Shown: positions 43,851 through 59,232 of the stretch, in pieces
Layout of the letters: the number at the start of each line of letters is the position of its first letter
Numbering within the stretch: position 1 is the stretch's first letter
Assembly (NCBI GenBank): GCA_030533445.1
Contig: CM060064.1
Span: 5,348,379 to 5,412,378, forward strand
Length of the DNA stretch: 64,000 nt
Direction: 5' to 3'
DNA from: Cyprinodon diabolis
Lineage: Eukaryota; Chordata; Actinopteri; Cyprinodontiformes; Cyprinodontidae
Translations under genes and position numbers: made by a program
Notes under the pieces: model-generated
What the model was told of the DNA's origin: nothing
What the model saw: the letters and a program-made list of their open reading frames with translations, nothing else
Databases searched by the model: none

Positions 43851-44565
43851 ATCTCTATAGTTATGCTGCTGTAGGTTTAGACTTTTGGAGGACATAGGGA
43901 CCCATATTTCATCATTCTGCTTCATTCTCTGTCTATTCTCATATTCTGCGAATCTGTTAGTTCAATCTCTAATGTTCTGCTCTCTCTGCTTTTCCTCAGA
44001 GTAGCTTTGCCTCGTCTGTTCCTGTTTGGCTGTGACACCATCCTGGAAAGAAACATCAGCTGTGCTGCTTCCATCAACACCCTTGTTTATAGATGCTGGA
44101 GATTGGCCTGTTTTCCAGTGTGGTCCTGTTTCTCTGACCATGACTGGCTGGATGTGCTCTCTTCTTTGTATAACATGGGAGCTGGCTCGGAGATTGTCTG
44201 CCTGGCTGTGTGTTTCCTGGACCGAGCCGCCTTTTACAGCTGCTTTTTGTGTCTCTGCTTCTGTCTCCTTGAACCCCAGTGGGCCTCAGCAGATGGCTGC
44301 TCACACTGAGACTGGTTCTGCTGGAGGTTTCTTCCTGTTAAAAGGGAGTTTTTCCTCTCTACTGTCGCTACAAGCATGCTTAGTGTGAGGGATTGTATTT
44401 GAGTCAATGAGTCAATGCAATCAACTGGTTTTCCTTAGAAAACTGTATCAATTTGACTGTTTGATCTGGTGAACTGTAAAGTGCCTTGAGATGACATGTG
44501 TTGTGAATTTGGCGCTATATAAATAAACTGAATTGAAATTGAATTGAATTGAAACATTATTGCAA
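43851..44565 (+). mobile_element. L2 3' end, directly after the previous one
   Basis: 'atagttatgctgctgtaggt' through the 3' UTR to 'ggcgctatataaataaactg' and a TGAATTGAATTG tail at 44530-44552. It is close in sequence to the copies at 6780-7490 and 61080-61790. Frames over it (44007-44388) are UTR. Confidence 0.85.
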
Positions 44566-47500
44566 CTTTCTTTGTCACAAAACTGGGGCTACAAAGTAAG
44601 CCTATGGGAAGAAAGAACGGTGTTCAATACACTTTTAATGCTATTTCTGAGATTACTTTTCTGAGATTACTTTTACTATCATTATCATAAAGAGTAAAAT
44701 ATAATTCACAAAATAAACAATACTTTGAAAGAAACGTGTGACAGCTTTACCTATATCGTGTATGAAGGCCACATTTTCATTAAGAGGGGGACGCTAAAAG
44801 GCTTAGCACAACACATATTTTACAATATTACAGCTAATATTAATAAACTAATACACTCTGTCTCTCGATTTAAAAATGGTAGTGGACCTCTATGGTCTAT
44901 CCTGTATACTTACCTTGTTAATATGAGGACCATTACCTCCCAATAAGCAGCGCTTTACAATTAATCCTGTTGTGAGGGGCGCACTTCAAACATAGACAGG
45001 CTATGACCTTTGTCCCAGTTTCAGGATCTTTTTCAGGAAGGTGTGTTCATGTGATTTCACCTGGCACTGGTAATATCCCTTTTTAGTTCAGAAACATTTT
45101 CTGAAATAAATAAGTGACTGGATGGATGAGTGACTGGAGGATGATTTAAATCAAAGAAGACTGAGGAGGAGTATGTTGTATTAGGAAATCCAGATAAGGG
45201 TGGGAGACCGATTTGGGATTTGAGTTGGACATCTCCTGGCAACGTGCACAATTAAGATAATAAACTACAGAAAAATGAAGGTAATAAACTCACAGTTGAG
45301 TTAGCGTTTGCTTGCATGACCGGCTCCGTGATGCTGGTTTTCCTTCAGTATGAGCTCCACAAGCGTCACGTCACGTGACTAAGAAAACGTAACGGGATTG
45401 GCTGGGTGTTTGACACCACAATCCATTGCTAATGTCTGTGACCTCAAGTAACCCTTCCCTTTTTACACTGAATTTAGACGCCTAATTTAAGACGGTGAAA
45501 TTTCAGGAGGCTGAAAATATTGAGTTTGAATTTTGAAAGGTTGAATTTTTTTATATGCAGATTTTTTTAATACTCAAAATTAAACTGAAAAATAAGTATT
45601 GAAAATGTAATCACTTTGAAATAGTAATGTGAATTTTTAGCTTGAAGAGAAAATAACAAATGAAATTTCAACTGTGTAGAAATAATGACAATTATTTTTT
45701 TTTAGGGCAAACATGTGTTCTGAATATATTTTAACACTGAAACAGTAAGTACAAACATACAACATTTAAATTTCAGTGGCATTTTTAATTCAAATCCCAG
45801 CGACACAGATTTACTTCCATAATAAATTCAACTTCCATTTGTATCAGACATGGCTTGCTCAAGTTTAAGATGTTCCACAGGCTCCATCTGTCTAAAAGCA
45901 GGCTTTCAGAATTTGCCCAAATATCGGTCACACTCGCTCCAGATGTTGCCAGGCCCCAGCTACTCTCCATCATATGTTCTGGGCTTAGCCAAAATTGATA
46001 CAGTTTTGGCCCTCAGTTTTTGATATGTTGTCTTATATCTGCAGCCCTGGCTGAGATAATCATATCTGGTGCACAATCACGTGTTATTGTGTATTAATCT
46101 TTGTTGGCCTGACGTCTTAGTTTGCACAATTAGAAATCAGAGATGCCTCCCACACTATATGTGTGTGGGAGGCAACTCTGATTATATATGTATATGTTGG
46201 AGTTTGTTAGCTCTGTTAGTATTGAGGAATAAAAAATCTGTCAATATGTTAGAGTATTATAAAAATTTATATTTAGGACACCTTCAACAGTGACTTCCAC
46301 CATGAGTGTGAGCAAACTTCTGAACATATTTTCATGCAATGCCTGGCTTGGCATCCAGGTTATCAGTAGGTTTTCTCTAAAGGGAAAAGGTTTGATACAT
46401 AACAAAAATACACTGTGGCTGACACACAGCACGCCCCATTATCAGCTTTTACCTTCCAAGACATTTGTATCTGGTAGTTCATTTTCCTGCATACTGCTCC
46501 TTCCCACGCTCAGCCAGCTGCTACGGACTCTGCAGTATATGTCGTCCAACCAACTTAAACCTGTCCAGGCTGCAGCTACGGGGGGAGGGAAGGTGGTCGA
46601 GAGAAAGGGGTGGCACCAGCCAGTCTCACTGCCATCTCTGTTCATTAACAGCCAATGCACTCAAGTAAGAGGCAGCTGCTTTTTCACACCCAGCAGCAAG
46701 TACGGTTCCCTCGTGGGCTTAGTGACAGCTTGTATTGTCACCCCTTGTTCTTCTAACTGCTGCCTGGATCATTGGTCTGTAGCATGGGTTCAGCTATGTT
46801 CTGATGAGGGAAGAATAAAGGGGAGAGATGAGAGTAGAGTGAAGGGATGATGACAGAGATGGATGTTGTTGTTTTTTGGTGCTGTTAAGAGGATGAAGCA
46901 TGCAGCACGGGTGTGGCTCAGGCTCGTGTTTAATAAGCAGTTCTTAACAGGATTGCTGCTCCATCCAATTCCTTTTGATCTTTTAATTTCTGTTATAACC
47001 TAGGTGGTTTTCCTCCTCCCACATATGTCCAGTCTGAAATTCACCAGCAATCACGCTGCAGTTCCAACATTGGCTCCATGGCTAGAGAAAAGAGACAGGG
47101 AAAACACAGGATGAGGAGACAACTCAGTGAATAAATTCATTAGACACAATAAACAACAGGTGGGATAGGTACACCAAAGCAGAACAGGGGCAGGGCTAAC
47201 TACTGGCCTGCAGTAACCAGCTGAGAGAGGAGCGCTAACATAACACACCTACACAAACTCCCACACACAAACACAATCACAAGCCACGAACAGGCAGATG
47301 TGCACAGCGGTGGATGATCGGCTTCTGAGCTAGGATAGCGGGTGGCTGGCTGGCATGGCCCCCTTTAGTTCCTCTTACCCACCAGGCTCTCACATGAAAG
47401 AGGAATGTTTTTTTTTTTCCAAGAGCCAAGCGCAGCCTGTGACCCTGTTTCACATTGCAGCAGAAAGATAGCGCCACATGTCAGCGTGCCACTTTGAAGT

Positions 47501-48559
47501 CTGCCTCATAAACAGGACTGGAGGAGGCTACAGCTGAGGAAACAACAAAACTTTATTTACATTTCAAAAGTACCAAGTGCTGCTTTGTGTGTCTGGGAAA
47601 GGAATAAAATCCAAAAGAAAGAAAGAAAGAAGATGAGAAAAGAGGGGGGCGGTATGGAGGTGGTCTGTGGTAAAAATGAGCAATAGAAAACAATGTTTTC
47701 TTGTGTTTGAGACAGAAAGACAAGGATGTAAGGGAGCAGTATCACACAGAGAGATCAGTTTGGGAAATATATTGGGGGTGGGTGGGTGAAAAGATAAATG
47801 AGAGAGATGATGCATGTAGAGTCAAGCAACTTGAAAGGGAAAACAAAAGGTTAAAAGAAAAAGACAAACATGATCAAAGAACAGATGAGGCAGAGGCATG
47901 AAAGTGTAGAAAAAAATCAAAAACAGGTTTGTTGCTGTAAAATAAAAAAGTCAGACTAAAAAATGTTCACTCTATGTGAGTTTTGTAAAGGTTTTAAAGA
48001 TTTTGGTCTTATCTCAGGTTTGTTTGCTGGTTCATATTGAGCCTCAATATGAGAAGCAGATGCTGAATAGCTCATGCTATCTGTGAATGGAGCACAGGCC
48101 AGCTGACAGCCTTTCTCAGCCCAGGGCAAGATTTCTGGATGTGGACTTGGTGAAGATGATGCTTGCCACTATTGAGTTTTTCTGTTGGCGCTACTTTGTG
48201 AAGCGGAAGGCTACATGTTTATGAAGACAATAAAGGCGGAGCCTCCTTCTTCTCTGTGTTGTTCAGCAGTGCAAAGCAGTGTGGCTACCGGATAAATGAG
48301 AATGATGTCCCTGTCTCCTTTGTGTTTCATTAGTGAGATAATGCTTCTGCAAAGATGCATTCACAACTTGCAAACGATGGCGAAGATTCCAGGGATTCCC
48401 GGGGAAATAATCCGCAAATGATCAGTTGCAGAAGAACATACCGTCATTATCTTGGAGGGGCTCACACTATACCGCACAGAAACAAAGAACTAAGTCGTAA
48501 GACTTAAGGTGGCAGGCTCTGTGTTTACACTAACAACAGCTAGTGTAAGAATTCTAGAT
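44566..48559. other. Non-coding stretch, no gene recognised
   Basis: About 4 kb with no recognisable gene. The frame 46290-46850 (186 residues) has no known motif and unusual composition. A perfect hairpin lies at 46138-46180 (separate entry) and a 10-bp-arm palindrome (tcatattgag c ctcaatatga) near 48031. Confidence 0.45.
46138..46180. repeat. 18-bp-arm hairpin
   Basis: Arms CAGAGATGCCTCCCACAC and GTGTGGGAGGCAACTCTG, 17 of 18 paired, loop of 7 (tatatgt). Confidence 0.85.
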
Positions 48560-50120
48560 CGGTCGCTTCTGCTCTCCAGACATCAAGTTTCTGTGTGTTA
48601 ACTGCAGACCGTTCTATCTGCCCAGAGAGATCAGTGTGGTTAGCATCACTGCTGTATATGTGCCCCCCAGCGCTAATACAAACGAGGCCATCAAGACTCT
48701 ATCTCTGAACTTCAATCTGCAATCTGTGGGGATTTCTGGGGGTTTTAACCAGGCTAACTTGAAGATTGTGCTCCCTCATTACTACCAACCTGGACTTTGC
48801 AACTTGGGGTGATAACACTTAAGACCTGGTTTACTCTAACTTCAAAGATGCATTAAGAGCAGCTCCCTGAGGGTGCTGTGGAGAAATTCCAAGAATGTTT
48901 TGAATGCTCTGACTAGAATATCTTCAATGCTGCAGTAACCTATGACAAGAAAATAAATATAGATTAATATGCCATGACTGTGTCAGCCTACATCAACAAA
49001 TGCATTAAGAATGTCTGCATCACAAAGAACATCACCATCCAAGCCAACCAACAACCCTGGATGAATGGGGAGGTTTGGAAATTGCTAAAGGCCCAGAACT
49101 CAGCTTTCAAGTCTAGTGAGTCACTGAAGACAGCGTGTGCCAACTTGAACCGTGCCCTCAGATCAGGGAAGCAGAACCACAGCCGAAAGTTCTAGGATCT
49201 CTTCCATGATGCCAGCAACACCAGTAGGATGTAGCAAGGCATACGGCCAATTACTTACTACAACGACCTTAACATAAGACACACTGGGTTTCTTGGGTTG
49301 ACTCTGAGGAGAGTCAACCCAAGAGAGGCCCAAGGCCAAGATAACATACCTGGGCAGGTGTACAAGGAGTGTGCAGGTCACCTGGCTGTTGTCCTAACAG
49401 ATAATTTTAACACCTCACTGGACCAAAAACTGGGAAAGCTGGGCTTCAATACTCCCCTCTTTGATGGGCTGTTAGACTTCCACACAAAGAGACCTCAGTC
49501 AGTCCGGGTCGGTAAGAACACCTCTGATGTCACCAACATAAGTACAGGCTCCCCTCAGGACTGCTTCCTGAGCCCCCTGCTGTTCACCCTGATGACACAT
49601 GACTGCTTCCCCAGGTTCACCACATTGGGAAGTTTGCAGACGACACCACGGTGGTGGGCCTCATCAGAGTCAAAAGAACCGGCCTAACCATGCTCCAATG
49701 CTCATCAACAGCTCAATTGTAGATGTGGTAAGCAGCACCAAATTCCCGGAGGGTGCACATTGAGGACAACCTCACCTTGACGTTAACACCACCTCGCTGG
49801 TCAAAAGGGCACAAAAGCATATGTACTTCCAACAGAGGATAAAGGGAGGTAACCTGCCCCCACCCATCCTCGTGACCTTCTATTGAAGCACCTTAGAAAG
49901 TATTCTGACCAGCTGTCTCACTGTGTGGTGTGGAGTCTCCTCTTCCCTCCATAAAAGACATTTAATCCCAGCGCTGCGTGTCCCGAGTCCGTAACATCAT
50001 AATCTACCTGCTGCCCTCTGGGAAGAGGCTCTGAAGCATTCAATGTGGGTCCAGTAGATTCTGAAACAGCTTCTTCCCCACCGCCATCAGAAAGGCTGAA
50101 CTGTTGAAAAAACTCTAAAT
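48560..50120 (+). pseudogene. Decayed Rex1/CR1-type LINE
   Basis: Pieces in order on the + strand: endonuclease remnant near 48655-48760 (AVYVPPSANTNEAIKTLS, then GGFNQANLK where the family has GDFNHANLK); a linker at 48974-49195 (VSAYINKCIKNVCITKNIT ... QPWMNGEVWKLLKAQNSAF); and RT at 49298-49687 (REAQGQDNIPGQVYKECA, with TGSPQDCFLSPLLFTL as motif B). The C-terminal part near 49900-50120 (LTSCLTVWCGVSSS, LLPSGKRL) is the 'LPSGRRYR' end. The YADD box cannot be found intact. Many stops and frameshifts. Assignment to Rex1/CR1 rather than L2 rests on the linker and C-terminus. Old and dead. Confidence 0.75.
49291..49324. repeat. Perfect 15-bp hairpin inside the LINE remnant
   Basis: TCTTGGGTTGACTCT, loop GAGG, AGAGTCAACCCAAGA. 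Confidence 0.9.
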
Positions 50121-50379
50121 CATGTCACAGACTCTGCATCAAACTGACAAAATCCAGACCAAAACACTGTAAAATTGCACCATATATATTTTAATGTTCT
50201 GAGCTTCATAACAATGCATTTTTTGCACCATGTTTTTTTCTACCACACTGTTTTCATTTGATCACTGCTGCAGTTAAAGAAATGGCAATGTCATGAGTGC
50301 TGTAGAAAACGTAATTTTGTTTTGTATTCAAAATTACAAAAAATGTTGTCTAAGTCTTAAGTCTAAGTCTAAAAAACCG

Positions 50380-50525
50380 TAGTGTCTGTTTCTGCAGAGA
50401 ATCCAGCTAGCTGGTCCCAGCTAGCTGACTCCTCACAAATCCAGAGCTTTTTACTATGGCGACTTTCCTTTACACTAACCTGTTCCATCTGCCTGAATTC
50501 TGGGTCCAAGTGTCTGAGCCTTGAC
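50380..50525 (+). repeat. LTR 3'-end fragment, related to family B
   Basis: 'gtgtctgtttctgcagagaatc', 'ggtcccagct' and 'ctttcctt' match 22697-22785 in order, and it ends 'gtgtctgagccttgaca' (LTR-like CA end). Confidence 0.5.
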
Positions 50526-50669
50526 ACCACAAGACCTCCACACATTTCTGCAATACAAAAATACAATACAATAGAAAAATTTTAATCATAATACTTTTTT
50601 TCTGATGTTTTATCATTTTAATAATGTATAAAAAGTATTACTGAGATCATGTCTTAATTGATCAATCAG

Positions 50670-50988
50670 TATAATTAGAATTTGGTCACCTGGATGGCCT
50701 TCTCCACCTTCAGGCAAGCATAGAGTGAGTGCAACCCGCTTCCTCCCCGGTACGGCTTTCCCTGCTCTGAGGTAAGCGTTCGTCCAGCTGTACATTCCTC
50801 TCTGCTCTGCCCGTGGTTAACCGCCCTTCTCATTCGCTTAGACGTTCCCAGTCTCCGGCTCCCTTTGCTAAGCTCCGGTCTGCTGTTGCAGATTCCCCTT
50901 CGTTAAGCTTTCAATAAAACTCTTAAAGATCTTCCTGTTTCCGAGTGTATTCTGCATGTGGGCCAAACACATCAAGCCAAACATGACA
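50670..50988 (+). repeat. LTR 3'-end fragment
   Basis: 'caataaaactcttaaag' (AATAAA), then 'tattctgcatgtgggcc' and the end 'ccaaacatgaca' match the 3' ends of the family A solo LTRs. The 5' part is not clear. Confidence 0.6.
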
Positions 50989-51474
50989 CAAATAAGTTAA
51001 ATAACTATCAGTGTTTTCATTTACACAATCACACCCGTTTTATTTTTAATCTCTTGCTTGTGTGGCATGTTAGATTTGAGCTAACTAGATTATACATACA
51101 GGAAACATTGGAACAGCTGCAGTAAAAATAAAGTATTGTAAAAAAAAAATGAAAGAACAAATTAGATCAGAACAGATTGCTAGGCGATTTTTCATAGTTC
51201 CATTCTCAAATTCTTTGGTGTTTTTAAATATAGTATTTTGTATATTTTGTTAAAATAACCTAAATATTCACTGCATTTGGCTCTGCTCCACTGTAGTGCC
51301 CATCCAAGGGCTCCTCCAAGGAGTATGCACAGATTTCACATTGAAGGCTACCTATTAGGATGGAAGAAAGACCCAAATGATATGGGTTATCAACTAATAA
51401 AACTGATAAAATTTTCCTGTTTCCTTTTTATCCAGATATTCTCAAAAGAGAGAAGCAATCAATGAACAGATAAT
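50989..51474. other. Non-coding stretch, no gene recognised
   Basis: AT-rich, nothing recognised. Confidence 0.5.
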
Positions 51475-51880
51475 GGGGAGAACCTGGATCTGTCTCTTGA
51501 CTTCGCCCTGTGGATTATCCTGTCTTCCTTCATCACCTCTGTGCTCTTCTAAGCTTCCGCATCTGGAACGCTCTGGCAGTGTCCGGTGCATCTGTTCAGT
51601 CAAGCGGCTGAAATCATCCTCGTTCTCTGTCCACGGACTAAACTGTCAAACCAGGTTAGTGACTCGCATGTTCATAATCATCCTCCGTGAGATTATCGCA
51701 GTCAATAATCTGTGTAGAGGATCCTGCTTTTGAAGCCCTAGTTGTTGCAGTGGCTTTCACTGCAAAACCTCTGTAATTGTTTTGAATAAGTTTAAATAAT
51801 ACCTTTTTTAAGTAAACCATTTTCTGTCTTGTCTGGATTCTGGATTCTACCTTCCGACTCGTTACAGGTAGCCTAAATGC
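51475..51880 (+). repeat. LTR fragment, family B-like
   Basis: 'aacctggatctgtctcttgac', 'ctaagcttccgcatctgg', 'gtctggattctggattctacc' follow the same block order as 22443-22690 and 28730-28800. Neither end is clear. Confidence 0.45.
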
Positions 51881-53495
51881 TCTCATCGATTATCATTGCT
51901 GCATATTTGCTACAAAAGTTTGCAGTAATGCAGAGCCACTGGAATTTGGGGGTCAGAGGATTTGTAACAGAGTGAACAAATCTGTCCTTTATGGCAGAAA
52001 CATAATAAACAACCAGTTGCTGAAAGAAAGCCATAAACATTTATAAAAGACGTTTTATAACAAGTCTGTGAGGACAGCGAATGTTGAATGAAGTGCTCTG
52101 GTTATATTTGATAATCGAGCTCTATGCTTTTGGGAAGCTGTTGAGATGGTGGAACAATGAACGGTGCTAAATGCAAGGACTACTACTAAAAGAAAACCTG
52201 TTTCAGGCTGCAGACTAAATTGATAGACAGAAGAAGCTAACCTTTCAGCAAGACAATACTAATTCTTTTAGAACTATAGTGGAATGGAAAAGGTCATAGC
52301 ACGTTCATGTCTTAGAAAAGCCCAGACCTGAACACTCCCTTTCCAACCTTACTGCTTGCATTTTACCAAACATACTTGGCAAACAGCTTTCACACATACA
52401 GATATGTGTAATGAAACTTCTACTGCATATAGTAGGCTACAAAGGTGGTGTGCTTAATGGAAGATGTCCTGCAACATATATTTTGCTTACTAACTTTATA
52501 CTTATATCTTATTTCATCCCTGCATCCTGCAGTACATTTGACTGCAAAATACAAGCCATTCTAGTTAATGTGGTAATTCCCACTGGCTGGATTGTGCTGC
52601 CCCCACACCCAAGGGTATAAAAAATATAAAGTTTTTTCATGATGAGCAAAAGACGTCCATTTCTAAAAACCAGATGAAATACAAAGGAAGTCTTTTATCA
52701 TCCATGTATGATCCTGGACGTGTCAAGTGTGAATCACATTTTGTGAGGGATGACGGAGAGGACACGGAATACAGTTTGTGTGAAGAAAGGTTTAGATGTG
52801 CCTGTCAGCACACCCGAATCCCATTGAAAGGTCATTAGAAGGACCCTGCAAAACATGGATGAATAAAGAAGTAATTCAGACCAATAAATTAGCTGTATTG
52901 GACTATAACAGATTCAACCAAGCATTGCCTTTAAGATAAACATGATTTTTTACATGAGAGAACACATCACCACATTCAAAAGAAGGTTTTATCCTTAATC
53001 CTTATACTACAGAAAGATACTAAAACAAAATAAAACAAAATTTATCAGATGATCAAAATAACGTTTTATTTCAAAAGCTTTTCCTCCCTTGTTACTTTGA
53101 TTCCATTTTGACCCATCCAAGAGTTAAGAGACAAACTATTACTATGAGTATTTCCTAAACTGTTGCCTGTGTGTCGGAGTCATCTGAGGAAAACTTGTCA
53201 TGGCTGGCTGAGAAAGCAGGGTTCCAAGTGAATATTTGTTTTCGGGTCATTTAAGGACACCACCTGTTCTTCACTCTCATTTCAAATTGAATCCTGCAGT
53301 AAAATGTCTAAATGCCAGCAACTACTGTAATCATAAGAGAAAGCTCATATATTCTCCAAACAGATTCATATAAACCAGGTGGTGGTGATGGCTGTACTTT
53401 ATATGTCAAAGAGTACTGGATAGACTACTGAGGTAATTGCAGAGCAAAAACAGAGACTGTTCACTACTAGACTGTTCACCACTAATTCACCATCT
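51881..53495. other. Non-coding stretch, no gene recognised
   Basis: AT-rich, nothing recognised. Confidence 0.5.
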
Positions 53496-55730
<2,235 letters not shown>

Positions 55731-56803
55731 CATCAAGACAAGAAAGCTCCTCACAATGCATGGAGGGTTCCACCCCAAATCCAGCACCCTGAGACTGTAT
55801 ACCAAGCGTAGCGAGGGAGGCCGAGGGCTAGTGAGTGTCAAGACCACTGTCCAGGATGAAACAACTAAGACCAAGGAGTACATCAGAAAGATGGCCCCCA
55901 AAGACAAATGGCTTGGTGAATACCTCAGGCAGGAGAAAACCGAAAGCAAGGACAAGAAAGAGGAAGGAGAACCATCATGGAGGGACAAGCCACTGCACGG
56001 CATATACCACAGACAAATAGAAGAAGTGGCTGATATCAAAAATTCCTACCAGTGGCTGGAAAAAGGCTGGACTGAAGGACAGCACAGAGGCACTAATCAT
56101 GACAGCACAAGAACAGGCACTCAGTACAAGGCCAGGGTCTACCACACCAGGCAGGACCCCCGATGCAGACTGTGCAAAGATGCCTCTGAAACAATACAGC
56201 ACATAACAGCAGGGTGTAAAATGCAGGCAGGAAGTGCATACATGGAACGCCACGACCAGGTAGCTGTCATAGTGTACAGGAACATCTGCCATGAGTATGG
56301 GCTGGAAGTCCCAAGGTCAAAATGGAAGACACCTCCTAAGGTAGTTGAGAATGACCGAGCTAAGATCCTATGGGACTTCAAGATCCAGACTGACAAACAG
56401 GTGATGGCTAACCAACCAGACATCGTGTTGATCGACAAACAGCCGAAGATGGCAGTAGTGATAGATGTGGCAATCCCAAGCGACAGCAACATCAAGAAGA
56501 AAGAACACGAGAAGCTTGAGAAATACCAAGGGCTGAAAGATGAGCAGGAAAAGATGTGGAAAGTACGAGCAGCAGTGGTGCCAGTGGTAATTGGAGCACT
56601 GGGGGCTGTGACCCCCAAACTGGGAGAGTGGCTACAGCAGATCCCAGGTAAAACATCAGAGGTCTCTGTCCAGAAGAGCGCAGTCCTAGGAACAGCTAAG
56701 ATACTGCGCAGAACCCTCAAACTCCCAGGCCTCTGGTAGAGGACCCGAGCTTGAGGATGACACATACCACCCCACGAGGGGTGAGAAAACAGTTTTTGTT
56801 TTT

Positions 56804-58029
<1,226 letters not shown>

Positions 58030-58082
<53 letters not shown>
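58030..58082. repeat. (TA)n microsatellite, right of R4 copy 2
   Basis: About 52 bp of TA. Confidence 0.98.
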
Positions 58083-58083
<1 letters not shown>

Positions 58084-58135
58084 GTGAAAAGAGCACATTT
58101 CCCCATTGTGGGACAATAAAGGAATTTACATTAAA
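58083..58135 (+). repeat. LINE-like 3'-tail fragment
   Basis: 'catttccccattgtgggacaataaaggaattt' resembles the 3' end of fish Rex1-type LINEs. Tail only. Assignment from memory. Confidence 0.45.
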
Positions 58136-58318
58136 CCAACACTGCTATATTTGAGTCACACTTGCATCGATTGTTGAGAAGTGGCAAGTGTGATATATGC
58201 AGATGATAGAGTTGTGGTATTTTTGTGGTCGCGGTTAAAGTATTATAGTGTGATTCAAACTAGAAATAAAAATCTGTAAGTTACTGCATGTATTCTTAGC
58301 TCCTTTAAATCAGCAAGC
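58136..58318. other. Non-coding stretch
   Basis: Nothing recognised between the LINE-like tail and the L2. Confidence 0.5.
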
Positions 58319-58329
58319 AAGAGGATTAT

Positions 58330-59232
58330 GTGAGCATAAACGAGGCAACTCCTTCAAGCTATTTAAATTTTCACATACCCAGAAGTTCTGGGCGAGGAGG
58401 AGGAGTAGCAACAATCTTCCAGTCTGACTTACTGATTACTCCCAAAACAGTTAATACCTACAACTCTTTTGAACATTTAACCCTTAATTTCCCTCATCCA
58501 AATTTCAAGGCAAGAAAACCTCTTCTTTTTGTAACTTTGTATCGTCCGCCAGGTCCTTACTCTGAATTTTTAGATGAGTTTTCAGAGTTCCTTTCTGATT
58601 TGGTATTAAATACTGACAGGGTCATCATAGTGGGAGATTTTAACATCCATGCTGACATTGAAGGCGATAGCTTAAGAGCAGCCTTTAATGCTATCTTAGA
58701 CACTATTGGCTTTGTTCAAAATGTGAATAGTCCCACACATTCTCATCTTCATACTTTGGATCTTGTGCTGACATACGGCATAGAATGTGAAGAAATAACA
58801 GTATTTCCTCACAACCCTGTCCTCTCTGACCACTTTCTAATAACCTTCAGGATTACTTTAACAGAGTTCTCCTCCCCCAAAAGAAGGTTACATTTTAGTA
58901 GATCTTTATCAGATAGTGCAGTTATAAATTTTAAAGACTCTGCTTCACTTTCTCTCTCCTCTGTGTCGCTGAGCAGTGCTGCAGAGTGCAAAAGCATAGC
59001 TTATTCCCCTTCACAGGTTGATGATTTTGTTGATGGGGTTGCTAGTTTTCTGCGTACTGCCTTAGACAACGCAGCTCCCTTGAAAATGAAAACCGTTGAA
59101 AATAGAAAGCTTGCTTCTTGGTTTAATGCAGAGCTGCGTACTTTGAAGCAAAATGCTAGGAAACTGGAGAGAAAATATCGCTCCACAGGCCTGCGGGAGT
59201 CCTTCCTGGAAAAATGGTTTACTGCTGTATAA
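58330..59232 (+). pseudogene. L2 APE-type endonuclease, N-terminally truncated
   Basis: About 270 residues of endonuclease and linker. Visible motifs: HIPRSSGRGGGVATIF (~14-29), FVTLYRPPGPYSEFL (~71-85), VIIVGDFNIHAD with the catalytic Asp and Asn (~98-109), THSHLHTLDLVLT (~136-148) and VLSDHFLI with the catalytic Asp-His (~165-172). The usual start, including the Asn and Glu (ETW) active-site motifs, is missing. After [15 protein letters not shown] the frame slips by one relative to RT, so it ends in an early stop at 59232. The protein nicks DNA to prime reverse transcription. Confidence 0.9.

Noticed and set aside
45350..45420. cacgtcacgtgac motif as a promoter (E-box/CRE-like)
   Set aside because: A single motif with no gene or CpG context; not enough to call.
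46290..46850. 186-residue frame
   Set aside because: No motif, no neighbours, opposite-strand frames equally open; probably chance.
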